Source: Leptospira ainlahdjerensis
GTDB lineage: Bacteria > Spirochaetota > Leptospiria > Leptospirales > Leptospiraceae
DNA: 64,000 nucleotides
Reading direction: 5' to 3'
Assembly: GCF_016919175.1 (NCBI RefSeq)
Contig: NZ_JAFFPU010000044.1
Coordinates: 180,129-244,128 of the forward strand
In this document: in pieces, positions 44,799 through 52,644 of the stretch
Layout of the letters: each line of letters opens with the position of its first letter
Position numbering within the stretch: the stretch's first letter is position 1
Translations under genes and position numbers: made by a program
The notes under the pieces: generated by a model
What the model saw: the letters and a program-made list of their open reading frames with translations, nothing else
The model's database searches: none
Told to the model about the DNA's origin: nothing

Positions 44799-44814
44799 AT
44801 ACCATACGGGGTAT
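44799..44814. promoter_or_regulatory. CsoR/CstR-type operator 3 (autoregulation)
   Basis: ATACCA (44799-44804), spacer TACG, GGGTAT (44809-44814). It matches operators 1 and 2 at 11 of 12 half-site positions with the same 4-bp spacer and directly abuts the repressor start codon. Confidence 0.7.
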
Positions 44815-44945
44815 ATTTAGCGTCAATCAAAATCGAATGGTTTTGTTCGGGCTCCGATTTTCAGACTAAAAGAATATTGTTTTTCGGGTTTAAAAAGAGA
44901 TTCGAATGCGAATCAAAAAAATAAAATCTTCGGAGCGATATCGAT

Positions 44946-45545
44946 TCAGTTTTTGTTCGAAGAAATGTTCTGAAAGACGGCGTTCACAATGATAGGGAGA
45001 TCGTCTAACGCGGAAATTTTTCCCGTTAACTTCCAGGTATGAAGAACACCTTCGTAACACGCAAAAACCCTTCTCGCTAAAAGTTTCGGATCCGCGTTTT
45101 TAGAAACAAAACCTTCGTTCTGCCAATCGGAAAGATAAGAGGCAAGGATATCGATCGTCTTTAAGGAAACTCTTTTGGCTTCCTCCGAAATGGAATGGGA
45201 AGTGGAGGCGATTTGTGCGACCGTGTTTGCCATCGGACAACCTGCGAATGAGCTGTTTCTTGTTTGTCTTCTTAAAATCTGAGTCCAGGCTTGGATGAAT
45301 TCTTGCGGATTGGTCGATCTAGATTTAAGTTTTTCCAAAAGAATGAGTTGTTCCTCTCCGTAGAATTCGATGTATGCACGACCGAGATCGTCTTTGGATG
45401 GAAAATGGTCGTAAAAACTCGCCTTTGCGGTTTTGGATTCCTGGATGATCTGATTGATTCCCGTGTTCCCGTAACCTTGGGATTGGAAAAGCCGAACTGC
45501 GGTTTCTAAAATTCTAGATTTCGGTCCGGATTCTCTACTTGACAT
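44946..45545 (-). CDS. TetR/AcrR-family repressor
   Basis: 199 residues from the ATG at 45545 (MSSRESG), taken as start because longer versions run through the palindrome at 45572. The N-terminal HTH reads SRILETAVRLFQSQGYGNTG, INQIIQESKTAKASFYDHFPSKDDL. The C-terminal ligand domain has GCPMANTVAQIAS. It diverges from the nitroreductase gene at 45653 with a 7-bp-arm palindrome between the two, a common repressor/target arrangement. The likely inducer is an electrophile, nitro compound or quinone, by analogy only. Confidence 0.9.
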   Translation of the reverse strand: MSSRESGPKSRILETAVRLFQSQGYGNTGINQIIQESKTAKASFYDHFPSKDDLGRAYIEFYGEEQLILLEKLKSRSTNPQEFIQAWTQILRRQTRNSSFAGCPMANTVAQIASTSHSISEEAKRVSLKTIDILASYLSDWQNEGFVSKNADPKLLARRVFACYEGVLHTWKLTGKISALDDLPIIVNAVFQNISSNKN

Positions 45546-45571
45546 TTTTGATTCCATTTGATGAAATAGCA

Positions 45572-45587
45572 GACAGACTTGTCTGTC
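45572..45587. promoter_or_regulatory. TetR-type operator palindrome
   Basis: GACAGAC (45572-45578) and GTCTGTC (45581-45587) are perfect inverted arms separated by TT. It lies in the 107-bp space between the divergent TetR and nitroreductase starts. Confidence 0.75.
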
Positions 45588-45652
45588 CAAAGTCCTTCTT
45601 CTTTCATCAAACCGGGAGAAGGAAGAAAACGCAAGTCCAATTTGGAGTTTTT

Positions 45653-46366
45653 ATGTCATCAAATGAAATCGCGGAAGCCGAGTTTGTAAACGTCGCCGGA
45701 ATTGCGACGACAGTAGAAGAAGCCGTCCGAACCAGACACAGCGTTCGAGACTACGAATCTAGGCCGATCGAAGAGAGCGTATTGCAGGATCTCTTTCAAA
45801 AATCGCTCCGGGCCCCGAGTTGGAAAAACAGCCAGCCCTGGAAGGTGCACGTCGTAAGCGGAGAGAGAAGGGACAAGATGGCAAGTCTACTTGTGGAAAG
45901 AGCCAAACAAGGAGAACCGGTACCTGACACGATCTGGCCTGCGTCCTTTCCTGCGAGCGCGAAAAAAAGGATGTTCGATCTTGGAATGAAAATCTACGGA
46001 GTTGCCGGGATCGAACGTAAGGACAAGGAAGCAAGAGACAATTTTATGCTTCGTAACTTTGAATTCTTCGGAGCGCCTACGGCGGTCTTTATAACGACCG
46101 AATTCGATTTGAACTTTTATATCGCTCTCGATATTGGATGTTATTTGAACACTCTAATGTTACTCGCCCGCGGTTACGGTTTGGGATCGGTTCCTCAAGC
46201 TGCGTTATCCGCCTTTCCTGAAGTGGTGAGATTGGAGTTGGGTCTTTCCGAATCGGAGAAGGTTGTTTGTGGATTGAGCTTGGGATATCCGAAGGAGAAT
46301 TCCGATCTCAATCGTTATCATACGCCGAGAGAATCGACCCAAGATATCGTGCGGTTTTACCGATAG
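45653..46366 (+). CDS. nitroreductase-family FMN oxidoreductase
   Basis: 237 residues from the ATG at 45653 with TTGGAG upstream; an upstream extension would cross the operator. It opens VEEAVRTRHSVRDYESRPI (FMN phosphate contact), then RAPSWKNSQPWKVHVVSG, FFGAPTAVFIT, DIGCYLNTLMLLARGYGLGS and a VCGLSLGYPKE close, the full NfnB/nitrobenzoate-type pattern. It should reduce nitro or quinone compounds with NAD(P)H. Control by the divergent TetR protein is likely. A dispersed repeat copy follows it. Confidence 0.93.
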   Translation: MSSNEIAEAEFVNVAGIATTVEEAVRTRHSVRDYESRPIEESVLQDLFQKSLRAPSWKNSQPWKVHVVSGERRDKMASLLVERAKQGEPVPDTIWPASFPASAKKRMFDLGMKIYGVAGIERKDKEARDNFMLRNFEFFGAPTAVFITTEFDLNFYIALDIGCYLNTLMLLARGYGLGSVPQAALSAFPEVVRLELGLSESEKVVCGLSLGYPKENSDLNRYHTPRESTQDIVRFYR

Positions 46367-46859
46367 AAAAAATTCTCCCACCTATTTTTTTGCAGAGGGA
46401 TAATTAGATCGGATCTGAATAAGGTATATTTTAATTTTCTAGAAAGTAGAATATTGAAATATACTAAATAATAATTTAGTCCTGAAGGACGAAATCGAGA
46501 ACGTTTTAACGAGTCTTTTTGGGCGGAATGGTTCGAGAAATTTTGTAGGAGCTCCTACGCGGGAATTTTTACTTGCAAAATTAGGATTTTGTGATATAGG
46601 AAAGTTTGCCGTGGTTTTTTCCGCCACCCGCCCCACCACCCAAGATCAGGGCGGGGCGCGCCGCTTTCACAGTAGAGTTGTCGGAGTTCCGACAGAATTC
46701 TCTTGGGATTCCGATGATCTTTTTTTTTTCGAAAGTTCTTTCTACGGAAAGTCGTAGATTTGGACTGATCTGAAAAATTTATTTTCTCCAATGAGATTTC
46801 TCGAACTGGAAGAACAAATCTTTTCGAATCGGAAAACCCGACTTCTTCGATCGTCCTCC
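46367..46859. other. spacer with dispersed repeat copy B
   Basis: About 490 bp. It contains repeat copy B (46541-46694) and otherwise no supported gene; the 60-140-codon frames here cross the repeat or run opposite to the small membrane protein. Confidence 0.45.
46541..46694 (+). repeat. ~150-bp dispersed repeat, copy B
   Basis: It opens with TTTGTAGGAGCTCCTAC, then TTGCAAAATTAGGATTTTG, CCCAAGATCAGGGCGGGGCG and the closing GTCGGAGTTCCGACAG. It starts 175 bp past the nitroreductase stop in the same direction. Confidence 0.85.
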
Positions 46860-47030
46860 TCAATGAAGAAGTGTAATCGAGCGGCCTATAAATCCGACAA
46901 CCGTAAGAAGGACCAAAAACAATCCAAGGGAGAGAAGCGCAATGCTGAGTCCGGTTGGGGTGTCCCAACTATACCATTTTCCAAGCGAAAGCTTGACGGA
47001 ATCTTCGATTTTTTTGTCTTGTGAATTCAT
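46860..47030 (-). CDS. 56-residue single-helix membrane protein
   Basis: A short gene read directly from the minus strand: ATG at 47028-47030, TGA at 46860-46862. AAGGAGC lies 6 bases upstream of the ATG. The peptide starts MNSQDKKIEDSVKLSLG and has one hydrophobic helix (IALLSLGLFLVLLTVVGFI, about 30-48). It diverges from the MarR gene at 47106 with a 75-bp spacer, so the MarR protein probably controls it. I do not recognise the family. Such small membrane proteins often modulate transporters. Confidence 0.7.
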   Translation of the reverse strand: MNSQDKKIEDSVKLSLGKWYSWDTPTGLSIALLSLGLFLVLLTVVGFIGRSITLLH

Positions 47031-47105
47031 AAGAAAGCTCCTTATGTCCTTTTCTTTTTCTAAAATAGTAAGAACTAATAAGTATCTTAATGAATCTAAG
47101 TAAAT

Positions 47106-47603
47106 ATGTCAACTGATAATCTGAAATATTCTTCTCGTGAGGAGCTCCTACAGAGACTTGCCATAGTCAGCCACCGAACGAGCAATGCAACTGTCCTCTA
47201 TCACCAAGCGGCGGCTGAAAAATTCGGGCTGAATGCGACGGATATGAAAACCCTTCCTCTTTTGGAAGGAGGTCCGATTGCCGCCGGAAAGCTGGCGGAA
47301 TCCTTAGGGTTGACCACAGGCGCCGTCACTTCGGTGATCGATCGTCTCGAAAAGGTGGGGCTGGTTCGAAGAATCGCCGATCCGAACGATAGAAGAAAGG
47401 TCGTCGTGGAATTGATTCCGGAAGCGATGCAAGAAGCCGAAAAGATCTATTCTCCGATGGGAAACTCGATGATGAATCTCTTCCAAAATTACAAGGACGA
47501 AGAACTGGAATTCATCATTCGATTTCAAGAAGAGGCAATAAAAATTCTCATTGAAGAAGCGATTCATCTGAGAAATCTCCCGAACCCCAAAAAAAATCCT
47601 TAG
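47106..47603 (+). CDS. MarR-family transcription regulator
   Basis: 165 residues with a winged helix: YHQAAAEKFGLNATDMKTL, GKLAESLGLTTGAVTSVID and RLEKVGLVRRIADPNDRRK, then LIPEAMQEAEKIYSPMG of the dimer helices. It diverges from the 56-residue membrane protein. The short AT-rich space between them has no perfect palindrome, so the operator is not obvious. The ligand is unknown. Confidence 0.9.
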   Translation: MSTDNLKYSSREELLQRLAIVSHRTSNATVLYHQAAAEKFGLNATDMKTLPLLEGGPIAAGKLAESLGLTTGAVTSVIDRLEKVGLVRRIADPNDRRKVVVELIPEAMQEAEKIYSPMGNSMMNLFQNYKDEELEFIIRFQEEAIKILIEEAIHLRNLPNPKKNP

Positions 47604-47925
47604 ATAAAGTATATTCCACTATTATTAAGTGTTTTGAAAATCCATACGTCGGCTTTTTCAAGAACACGCTTCGAGAGAAAAAGAAAGGGTTTGAAATTCT
47701 GGGAATTCCGATTCTTTAGTAAATCCGTTTCGGAAAAGTAACGGGACTTCGAGATTTTTTTTGGAAAGGCGGATAAGATTCTCATTTTTGGAACACCTTA
47801 AGGATTGCAGAAGGAATTATTCTTGTAAGGACAAATGTTGAATTGGGGATTCTTTGGATGGAAATTTATTTCCTCTTTTTCATAATGGATTCTAAATTTG
47901 AATCCTGTAGGTTTTGGAGAATTTA
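47604..47925. other. intergenic spacer
   Basis: About 320 bp with no supported gene, repeat or strong hairpin seen. Confidence 0.35.
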
Positions 47926-48261
47926 ATGTCCGAAATTTTAGTGATCTTCACACTTCTGATTCTTTCCCCTTTGGAACTCAAGCTGATCAGCGAAAGGATC
48001 AACGTCCGCACGGGCGTTTCCGAAGGGAAATCTGAATTTTTTTTCAAAAATACCAAAAGTGGTTTTTCTTTGATTGGGGATAAGATGTCCGCTTTAAAAG
48101 GAAATGAACCTTCCAGAGATTGTATCATCAATCTTTCCGAACAGGAAGGAGGTTTTTTAGGGAAATCTGTGGACAATTCTCCGAAAAATCTGGGTAAAAC
48201 CAAAGGACTCGATTCTTCCGCGTTAGCCGATCTTTGTAAAAATGCGTTTGTCAAAAAATAA
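47926..48261 (+). CDS. small exported protein, tandem paralogue 1
   Basis: 111 residues from the ATG at 47926, with TTGGAG 8 bases upstream. A short N-terminal hydrophobic stretch (about 3-15) precedes ELKLISERINVRTGVSEGKS, CIINLSEQEGG and a closing ALADLCKNAF. Residue order matches the next gene closely over its whole length (ELKLISEQI; CIVNLSRS; LADLCKKAH), so the two are tandem duplicates. Two conserved Cys (in DCIINL and DLCK) could form a disulfide. No known family recognised. Confidence 0.7.
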   Translation: MSEILVIFTLLILSPLELKLISERINVRTGVSEGKSEFFFKNTKSGFSLIGDKMSALKGNEPSRDCIINLSEQEGGFLGKSVDNSPKNLGKTKGLDSSALADLCKNAFVKK

Positions 48262-48320
48262 TTCTCAAACTTAAAAAACGAACTCAAAAAGAAAGACCTT
48301 CCGGCGTTGGAAAGGATAAG

Positions 48321-48662
48321 ATGGTTTTATTCAAATCGATTTTTATCTTTACGATCCTCATTCTTTCCGAAACGGAACTCAAGCTGATTAGCGAACAGAT
48401 TGATACAAACTCGACGAAGTCGGAAGGAAAGTTGGAATACACCTTTGAAAATACGAAGGAGGGCGCTCAATTTCTTTCTCAAAAAATGAAGGAGCTCCGA
48501 GGAAGCTTTCCTTCGGACGAATGTATCGTCAATCTTTCCCGAAGCGACGAAGGTCATTACGATAAGTGGGTCCGAGATACTCCGAAACATTTCGGAGACA
48601 TCGGGAATCTAAATCATCTGCAACTCGCCGATCTTTGTAAAAAGGCCCACAGAAAGGAATGA
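48321..48662 (+). CDS. small exported protein, tandem paralogue 2
   Basis: 113 residues, 59 bp after paralogue 1, with AAAGGATAAG ahead of the ATG. Same plan: N-terminal hydrophobic stretch (FIFTILILS), ELKLISEQIDTNSTKSEGKL, ECIVNLSRSDEG, DTPKHFGDIG and QLADLCKKAH. The pair shares the two Cys positions. Function unknown; the duplication and short spacing suggest co-expression. Confidence 0.7.
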   Translation: MVLFKSIFIFTILILSETELKLISEQIDTNSTKSEGKLEYTFENTKEGAQFLSQKMKELRGSFPSDECIVNLSRSDEGHYDKWVRDTPKHFGDIGNLNHLQLADLCKKAHRKE

Positions 48663-48765
48663 TTTTGAAAATTTAAAATCGTTCTTGGTTTTAAAAGAAA
48701 CAGACTTTGGTTTTGAATTGATTTTCCTGAGGAAAAAAAAGAAACGATAAATCCAAGGTAATCCA

Positions 48766-50157
48766 TTGCTCGGCATTTCCGTAATCCTCTATCTTCTCAC
48801 AACCATTCTGATCGGAGCGATCGCTTCCCGTTTTGTAAGCGATTCCAAGGACTATGTTCTCGCCGGAAGAAGGCTTCCTCTTTTTCTGGCCTCCTCCGCC
48901 TTGTTCGCGACCTGGTTCGGTTCGGAGACCTTGCTCGGCGCATCCTCCCGTTTTGTGGAGGAGGGCATTTTAGGCGTGATCGAAGATCCTTTCGGCGCCG
49001 CCCTTTGTCTTTTTTTGGTCGGTCTTTTTTTTGCGCGTCCTCTTTATCGAATGAATATTCTTACTTTCGGAGATTTTTATAAGAATCGTTTTGGGAGAAG
49101 GGCCGAAGTCGTTTCGAGCGTTTTTATGATACCGTCCTATTTCGGTTGGATCGCGGCTCAATTTGTCGCGTTAGGAATCATCCTTCATTCTTTGACGGAT
49201 CTTCCGGTTTCGACGGGAATTTTTTTAGGAGCCGGGGTCGTTTTGGTTTACACGACGATCGGAGGAATGTGGGCGATTTCCCTCACAGACTTTTTACAGA
49301 CGATTCTAATCGTATTAGGACTTGCTTATCTAGTTTGGGACTTAAGCGTGAAGGCGGGAGGAATCGGCGTCGTTTTAGAATCCACAAAACCCGGATTTTT
49401 TAGTTTTGTTCCCGAGATGAATCCGAAAAGTATTTTGGTCTATATCGCAGCTTGGATGACAATCGGGCTTGGTTCGATTCCACAGCAGGATATTTTTCAA
49501 AGGGTAATGGCCTCTAAATCGGAAAAAGTTGCGGTTTATTCTTCTCTTTTGGCTTCTTTTTTTTATCTGAGTGTCGCCTTACTTCCGTTGCTTGCCGTTC
49601 TTTGTGCGAGAAAGGTTTATCCGGAAATCGCGGCCGGCGACGCGCAGATGATTCTTCCAAAGACGGTTTTGACACACACCGGTCTGTTTACTCAGATCCT
49701 TTTTTTTGGGGCGCTTTTGTCTGCAGTGATGAGCACCGCGAGCGGTGCCATTTTGGCTCCGGCTTCCGTTTTAGGAGAAAACGTGATTCGTCCATTCTTA
49801 AAAAATCCTTCCGAAAAACATCTTTTGAGAATATTAAGAATTTCTGTTGGAGTGATCACTCTCGTCTCTTTGTCGATGGCGATCACAAAAAGTAATATCT
49901 ACGAATTGGTTTCCCAGGCTTCGGCTCTGAGTTTGGTTTCTCTTTTTGTTCCTCTGGTCGCCGGGCTTTTTTGGAAACGTTCCACGGGAACGGGGGCCGT
50001 GTCTTCCATGATCTGTGGATTTGTCGTTTGGCTATTTTGGAATTTAGGTTCTTTCGAAATCCCCGCTTCGATTCCGGGGCTTCTCGCGAGCTGGATCGCT
50101 CTTCACGCGGGGGACTTTTTGGAAAAAAGAGGATACGGTTTTTCGGAACAGGGATAA
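48766..50157 (+). CDS. sodium:solute symporter (SSS family)
   Basis: 463 residues from a TTG start with AAGG upstream. About 13 hydrophobic helices. Family features include KDYVLAGRRLPLFLASSALF, FATWFGSETLLGASS, PSYFGWIAAQFVALG, VYTTIGGMWAISLTDFLQTI (the SSS signature region) and GALLSAVMSTASGAILAPAS with the Na2-site Ser/Thr pattern. The substrate is not evident; the family carries sugars, proline, pantothenate and more. No catabolic operon surrounds it. A region of dispersed repeats follows. Confidence 0.9.
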   Translation: MLGISVILYLLTTILIGAIASRFVSDSKDYVLAGRRLPLFLASSALFATWFGSETLLGASSRFVEEGILGVIEDPFGAALCLFLVGLFFARPLYRMNILTFGDFYKNRFGRRAEVVSSVFMIPSYFGWIAAQFVALGIILHSLTDLPVSTGIFLGAGVVLVYTTIGGMWAISLTDFLQTILIVLGLAYLVWDLSVKAGGIGVVLESTKPGFFSFVPEMNPKSILVYIAAWMTIGLGSIPQQDIFQRVMASKSEKVAVYSSLLASFFYLSVALLPLLAVLCARKVYPEIAAGDAQMILPKTVLTHTGLFTQILFFGALLSAVMSTASGAILAPASVLGENVIRPFLKNPSEKHLLRILRISVGVITLVSLSMAITKSNIYELVSQASALSLVSLFVPLVAGLFWKRSTGTGAVSSMICGFVVWLFWNLGSFEIPASIPGLLASWIALHAGDFLEKRGYGFSEQG

Positions 50158-50741
<584 letters not shown>

Positions 50742-51755
50742 ATGCCGCCCGTTTTAGACGATTCCATTGCGTTTGAGAGAAAACAAGAATCCCAGACAAA
50801 ACTGGGAGAAGCCTTTCAAGGACTCTGGATGGAAAATGAAATCAGTTTTGCCATCGCAGGAGGAGGATGTAAGGCGTTTTACGGATTGGGTTTTGGGCAT
50901 GAGATGAAATCTTGGGGATTAAAATTCCGAGAAGTATCCGGAGTTTCCGCGGGAGCCGCTATGGTTCTCTGTTTGATCTGCGACGGTGAAGAAGAATGTG
51001 TCGCTTTCTTCGAAAACATCGTAAGAAAAAATCCTCAGAACTTCTATCTGAGCCGTCTTTTCAAAGGAGAACGTGCGTTTCCTCATGAAGAGATGTATCG
51101 AAAGACGATTCGTTTTGGAATGGACTTTGAAAAGATCATGAAATCGGGGACAAAAGTTTTCATCCATACGTTACGCGCCATCCCTAAAAACGATTCTTTG
51201 AAGAATAAGTTTCGTCTGGCGAGACTGATCGCCGAAACTGCAAAGGCGTTTTTAGAGGATGAGAGGGACCGTGCTCGAGGTCTTCACACCGAAAGAATGC
51301 AGAGAGTTCTCAGAAACTGGAATATGAAAGAGGTTTTGTTTACCGAAAAAGATTTCGACGATCCTCAGAGTGTGGAGCAAATCATTCTCAATTCTTCTTC
51401 CGTTCCTCCCGTGGTCTCCGTTCAGAGTCATGGAAAAGAATACTACTTCGACGGGGGATTGACGAACAATCTTCTCTTGGAAGCCTTTCCTCCTGACAGC
51501 AAGACGATAGGAATCTACTACGAACCCACGACGATCGTAGGGAAGGATCCAAAGCTTCTCGAGAGATGTTTTTTACAAACCCCTTCCGAGCCATTGCCGA
51601 TTACTTCCTTTGATTATACCGACCCTGTCGGGGTAAGAGGCGCCTACGAACTCGGAAAACAAGACGCCCGACTTCAGAAGGAAAGAATTTTCGAATATCT
51701 AAAAAGAGACTGGGCCAGAGCGGTGTCTTCTCTCAAATCCAGGACAAATTCCTAA
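50742..51755 (+). CDS. patatin-like phospholipase
   Basis: 337 residues. The oxyanion loop reads IAGGGCKAFYGLGFG, the nucleophile elbow GVSAGAAMV (Ser of GxSxG) and the catalytic dyad Asp EYYFDGGLTNN (DGG), all in patatin order. No signal peptide or membrane helix, so a cytoplasmic lipid acyl hydrolase is expected. The frame opens at an ATG preceded by GGAGAATTCG. It is followed by a terminator (51778-51826) and repeat copy D. Confidence 0.92.
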   Translation: MPPVLDDSIAFERKQESQTKLGEAFQGLWMENEISFAIAGGGCKAFYGLGFGHEMKSWGLKFREVSGVSAGAAMVLCLICDGEEECVAFFENIVRKNPQNFYLSRLFKGERAFPHEEMYRKTIRFGMDFEKIMKSGTKVFIHTLRAIPKNDSLKNKFRLARLIAETAKAFLEDERDRARGLHTERMQRVLRNWNMKEVLFTEKDFDDPQSVEQIILNSSSVPPVVSVQSHGKEYYFDGGLTNNLLLEAFPPDSKTIGIYYEPTTIVGKDPKLLERCFLQTPSEPLPITSFDYTDPVGVRGAYELGKQDARLQKERIFEYLKRDWARAVSSLKSRTNS

Positions 51756-51777
51756 TTCTGAATCCAAAAAGATCAAA

Positions 51778-51826
51778 CAAAGACGAAAGAAAAACTTTTC
51801 CTTTTCGTCTTTGAATCCTTTTTTTT
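51778..51826 (+). terminator. Rho-independent terminator of the patatin gene
   Basis: CAAAGACGAAA (51778-51788) pairs perfectly with TTTCGTCTTTG (51803-51813), followed after AATCC by eight T (51819-51826). Confidence 0.85.
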
Positions 51827-52020
51827 AGATTCGAATTTTTCCCTAAACCCGGAAGAAAATTTTTAGAAGCTCCTACAAGAATCTTTTCGTTTCTCCGGCT
51901 TTCTTTTTTTGAAGTGATCGACCATTCGATGAAAGTCGGAGGAGTTCCCACAGATTTTCATCATACCTTACCCAAAAGTCGAGAGGGAGATACAACGAGA
52001 AGTGTCCCGAGACAAGGGTT

Positions 52021-52176
52021 TTGTAGGAGTTCCTACATCGGAATTTGTAATTGTAAATAGTTTGATTTTCTGATAGAGGAAAGTATCCGGAGTTTTTCCC
52101 GCCGCCACTCCCCTCCACCCAAAATCAGGGCGGGGCCCGCGACTTTCACAGTGGAGCGTCGTAACTACGACAGTTT
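52021..52176 (+). repeat. ~150-bp dispersed repeat, copy D
   Basis: TTTGTAGGAGTTCCTACATCGG, GATAGAGGAAAGTATCCGG, TCCACCCAAAATCAGGGCGG, then GTCGTAACTACGACAG, whose right palindrome has changed on both arms (GTCGTA/TACGAC). It starts 266 bp past the patatin stop, same direction. Confidence 0.82.
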
Positions 52177-52478
52177 TTTCCTTAAGATCCTCTCGCCTTT
52201 GTGGGGCAAGGCATGGCTTTCCATATCGGGGCAAAGACCGAAAAGGAAAAGAATGATCCCTTCTTCCATTCTAAGAATAGAATCCGAGAGAAGAATCGAA
52301 TTCCTTTTCAGGAGTTTAACTTTTTCCGGAGAATCATCCCATCCAAAGAAGAGAACGGAATTTTCGCGTTAGTCGGCATTGTAAACGTGTCAGAAATAAA
52401 GGTGCATTCTTAAAAAAAAGAGTTCTTGATCTTAAAATGCCATCAAGACGAGCCTAAATATCACAAAAGGAAGGAGTT

Positions 52479-52526
52479 ATGAAAAAAGAAATTCAAAGCC
52501 CAGAAAATGTGTCAGAAACTCCTTGA
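52479..52526 (+). CDS. possible 15-residue leader peptide or gene remnant
   Basis: AAGGAAGGAG stands 3 bases ahead of an ATG opening a 15-codon frame (MKKEIQSPENVSETP) that ends in TGA 118 bp before the recombinase gene. The start resembles the first residues of RidA-type proteins, so it could be a truncated gene; alternatively it is a leader. Too short to judge. Confidence 0.25.
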   Translation: MKKEIQSPENVSETP

Positions 52527-52559
52527 CCGTATACTACAAGGTTTTATTTTTTTCAAACA

Positions 52560-52572
52560 TTTGTGACCCAAG
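52560..52572. promoter_or_regulatory. possible LexA/SOS-like box ahead of the recombinase
   Basis: TTTG-TGACC-CAAG matches the reported Leptospira SOS pattern TTTG-N5-CAAA at 7 of 8 positions and lies 73 bp before the recombinase ATG. Integron integrases are often SOS-controlled. A single near match of this length could be chance. Confidence 0.3.
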
Positions 52573-52644
52573 GGGCGAAGCTGTACACTTCCCAAGATTC
52601 ATTTTTTACTATACATATATTTAGCACTTTTTTACTCTTCCCCT

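Larger units (their letters stand above)
51756..52644. other. spacer between patatin gene and integron-like array
   Basis: About 890 bp with a terminator (51778-51826), short palindromes, repeat copy D (52021-52176), a 15-codon frame (52479-52526) and the recombinase promoter. Frames of 70-90 codons in 52150-52410 lack ribosome binding sites and family signal. Confidence 0.45.

Noticed and set aside
46791..47024. 77-codon plus-strand frame
   Set aside because: It is the antisense of the well-supported 56-residue membrane protein and has no motif.
52151..52413. 70-73-codon frames before the recombinase
   Set aside because: They start inside repeat copy D, lack ribosome binding sites and overlap in two frames.
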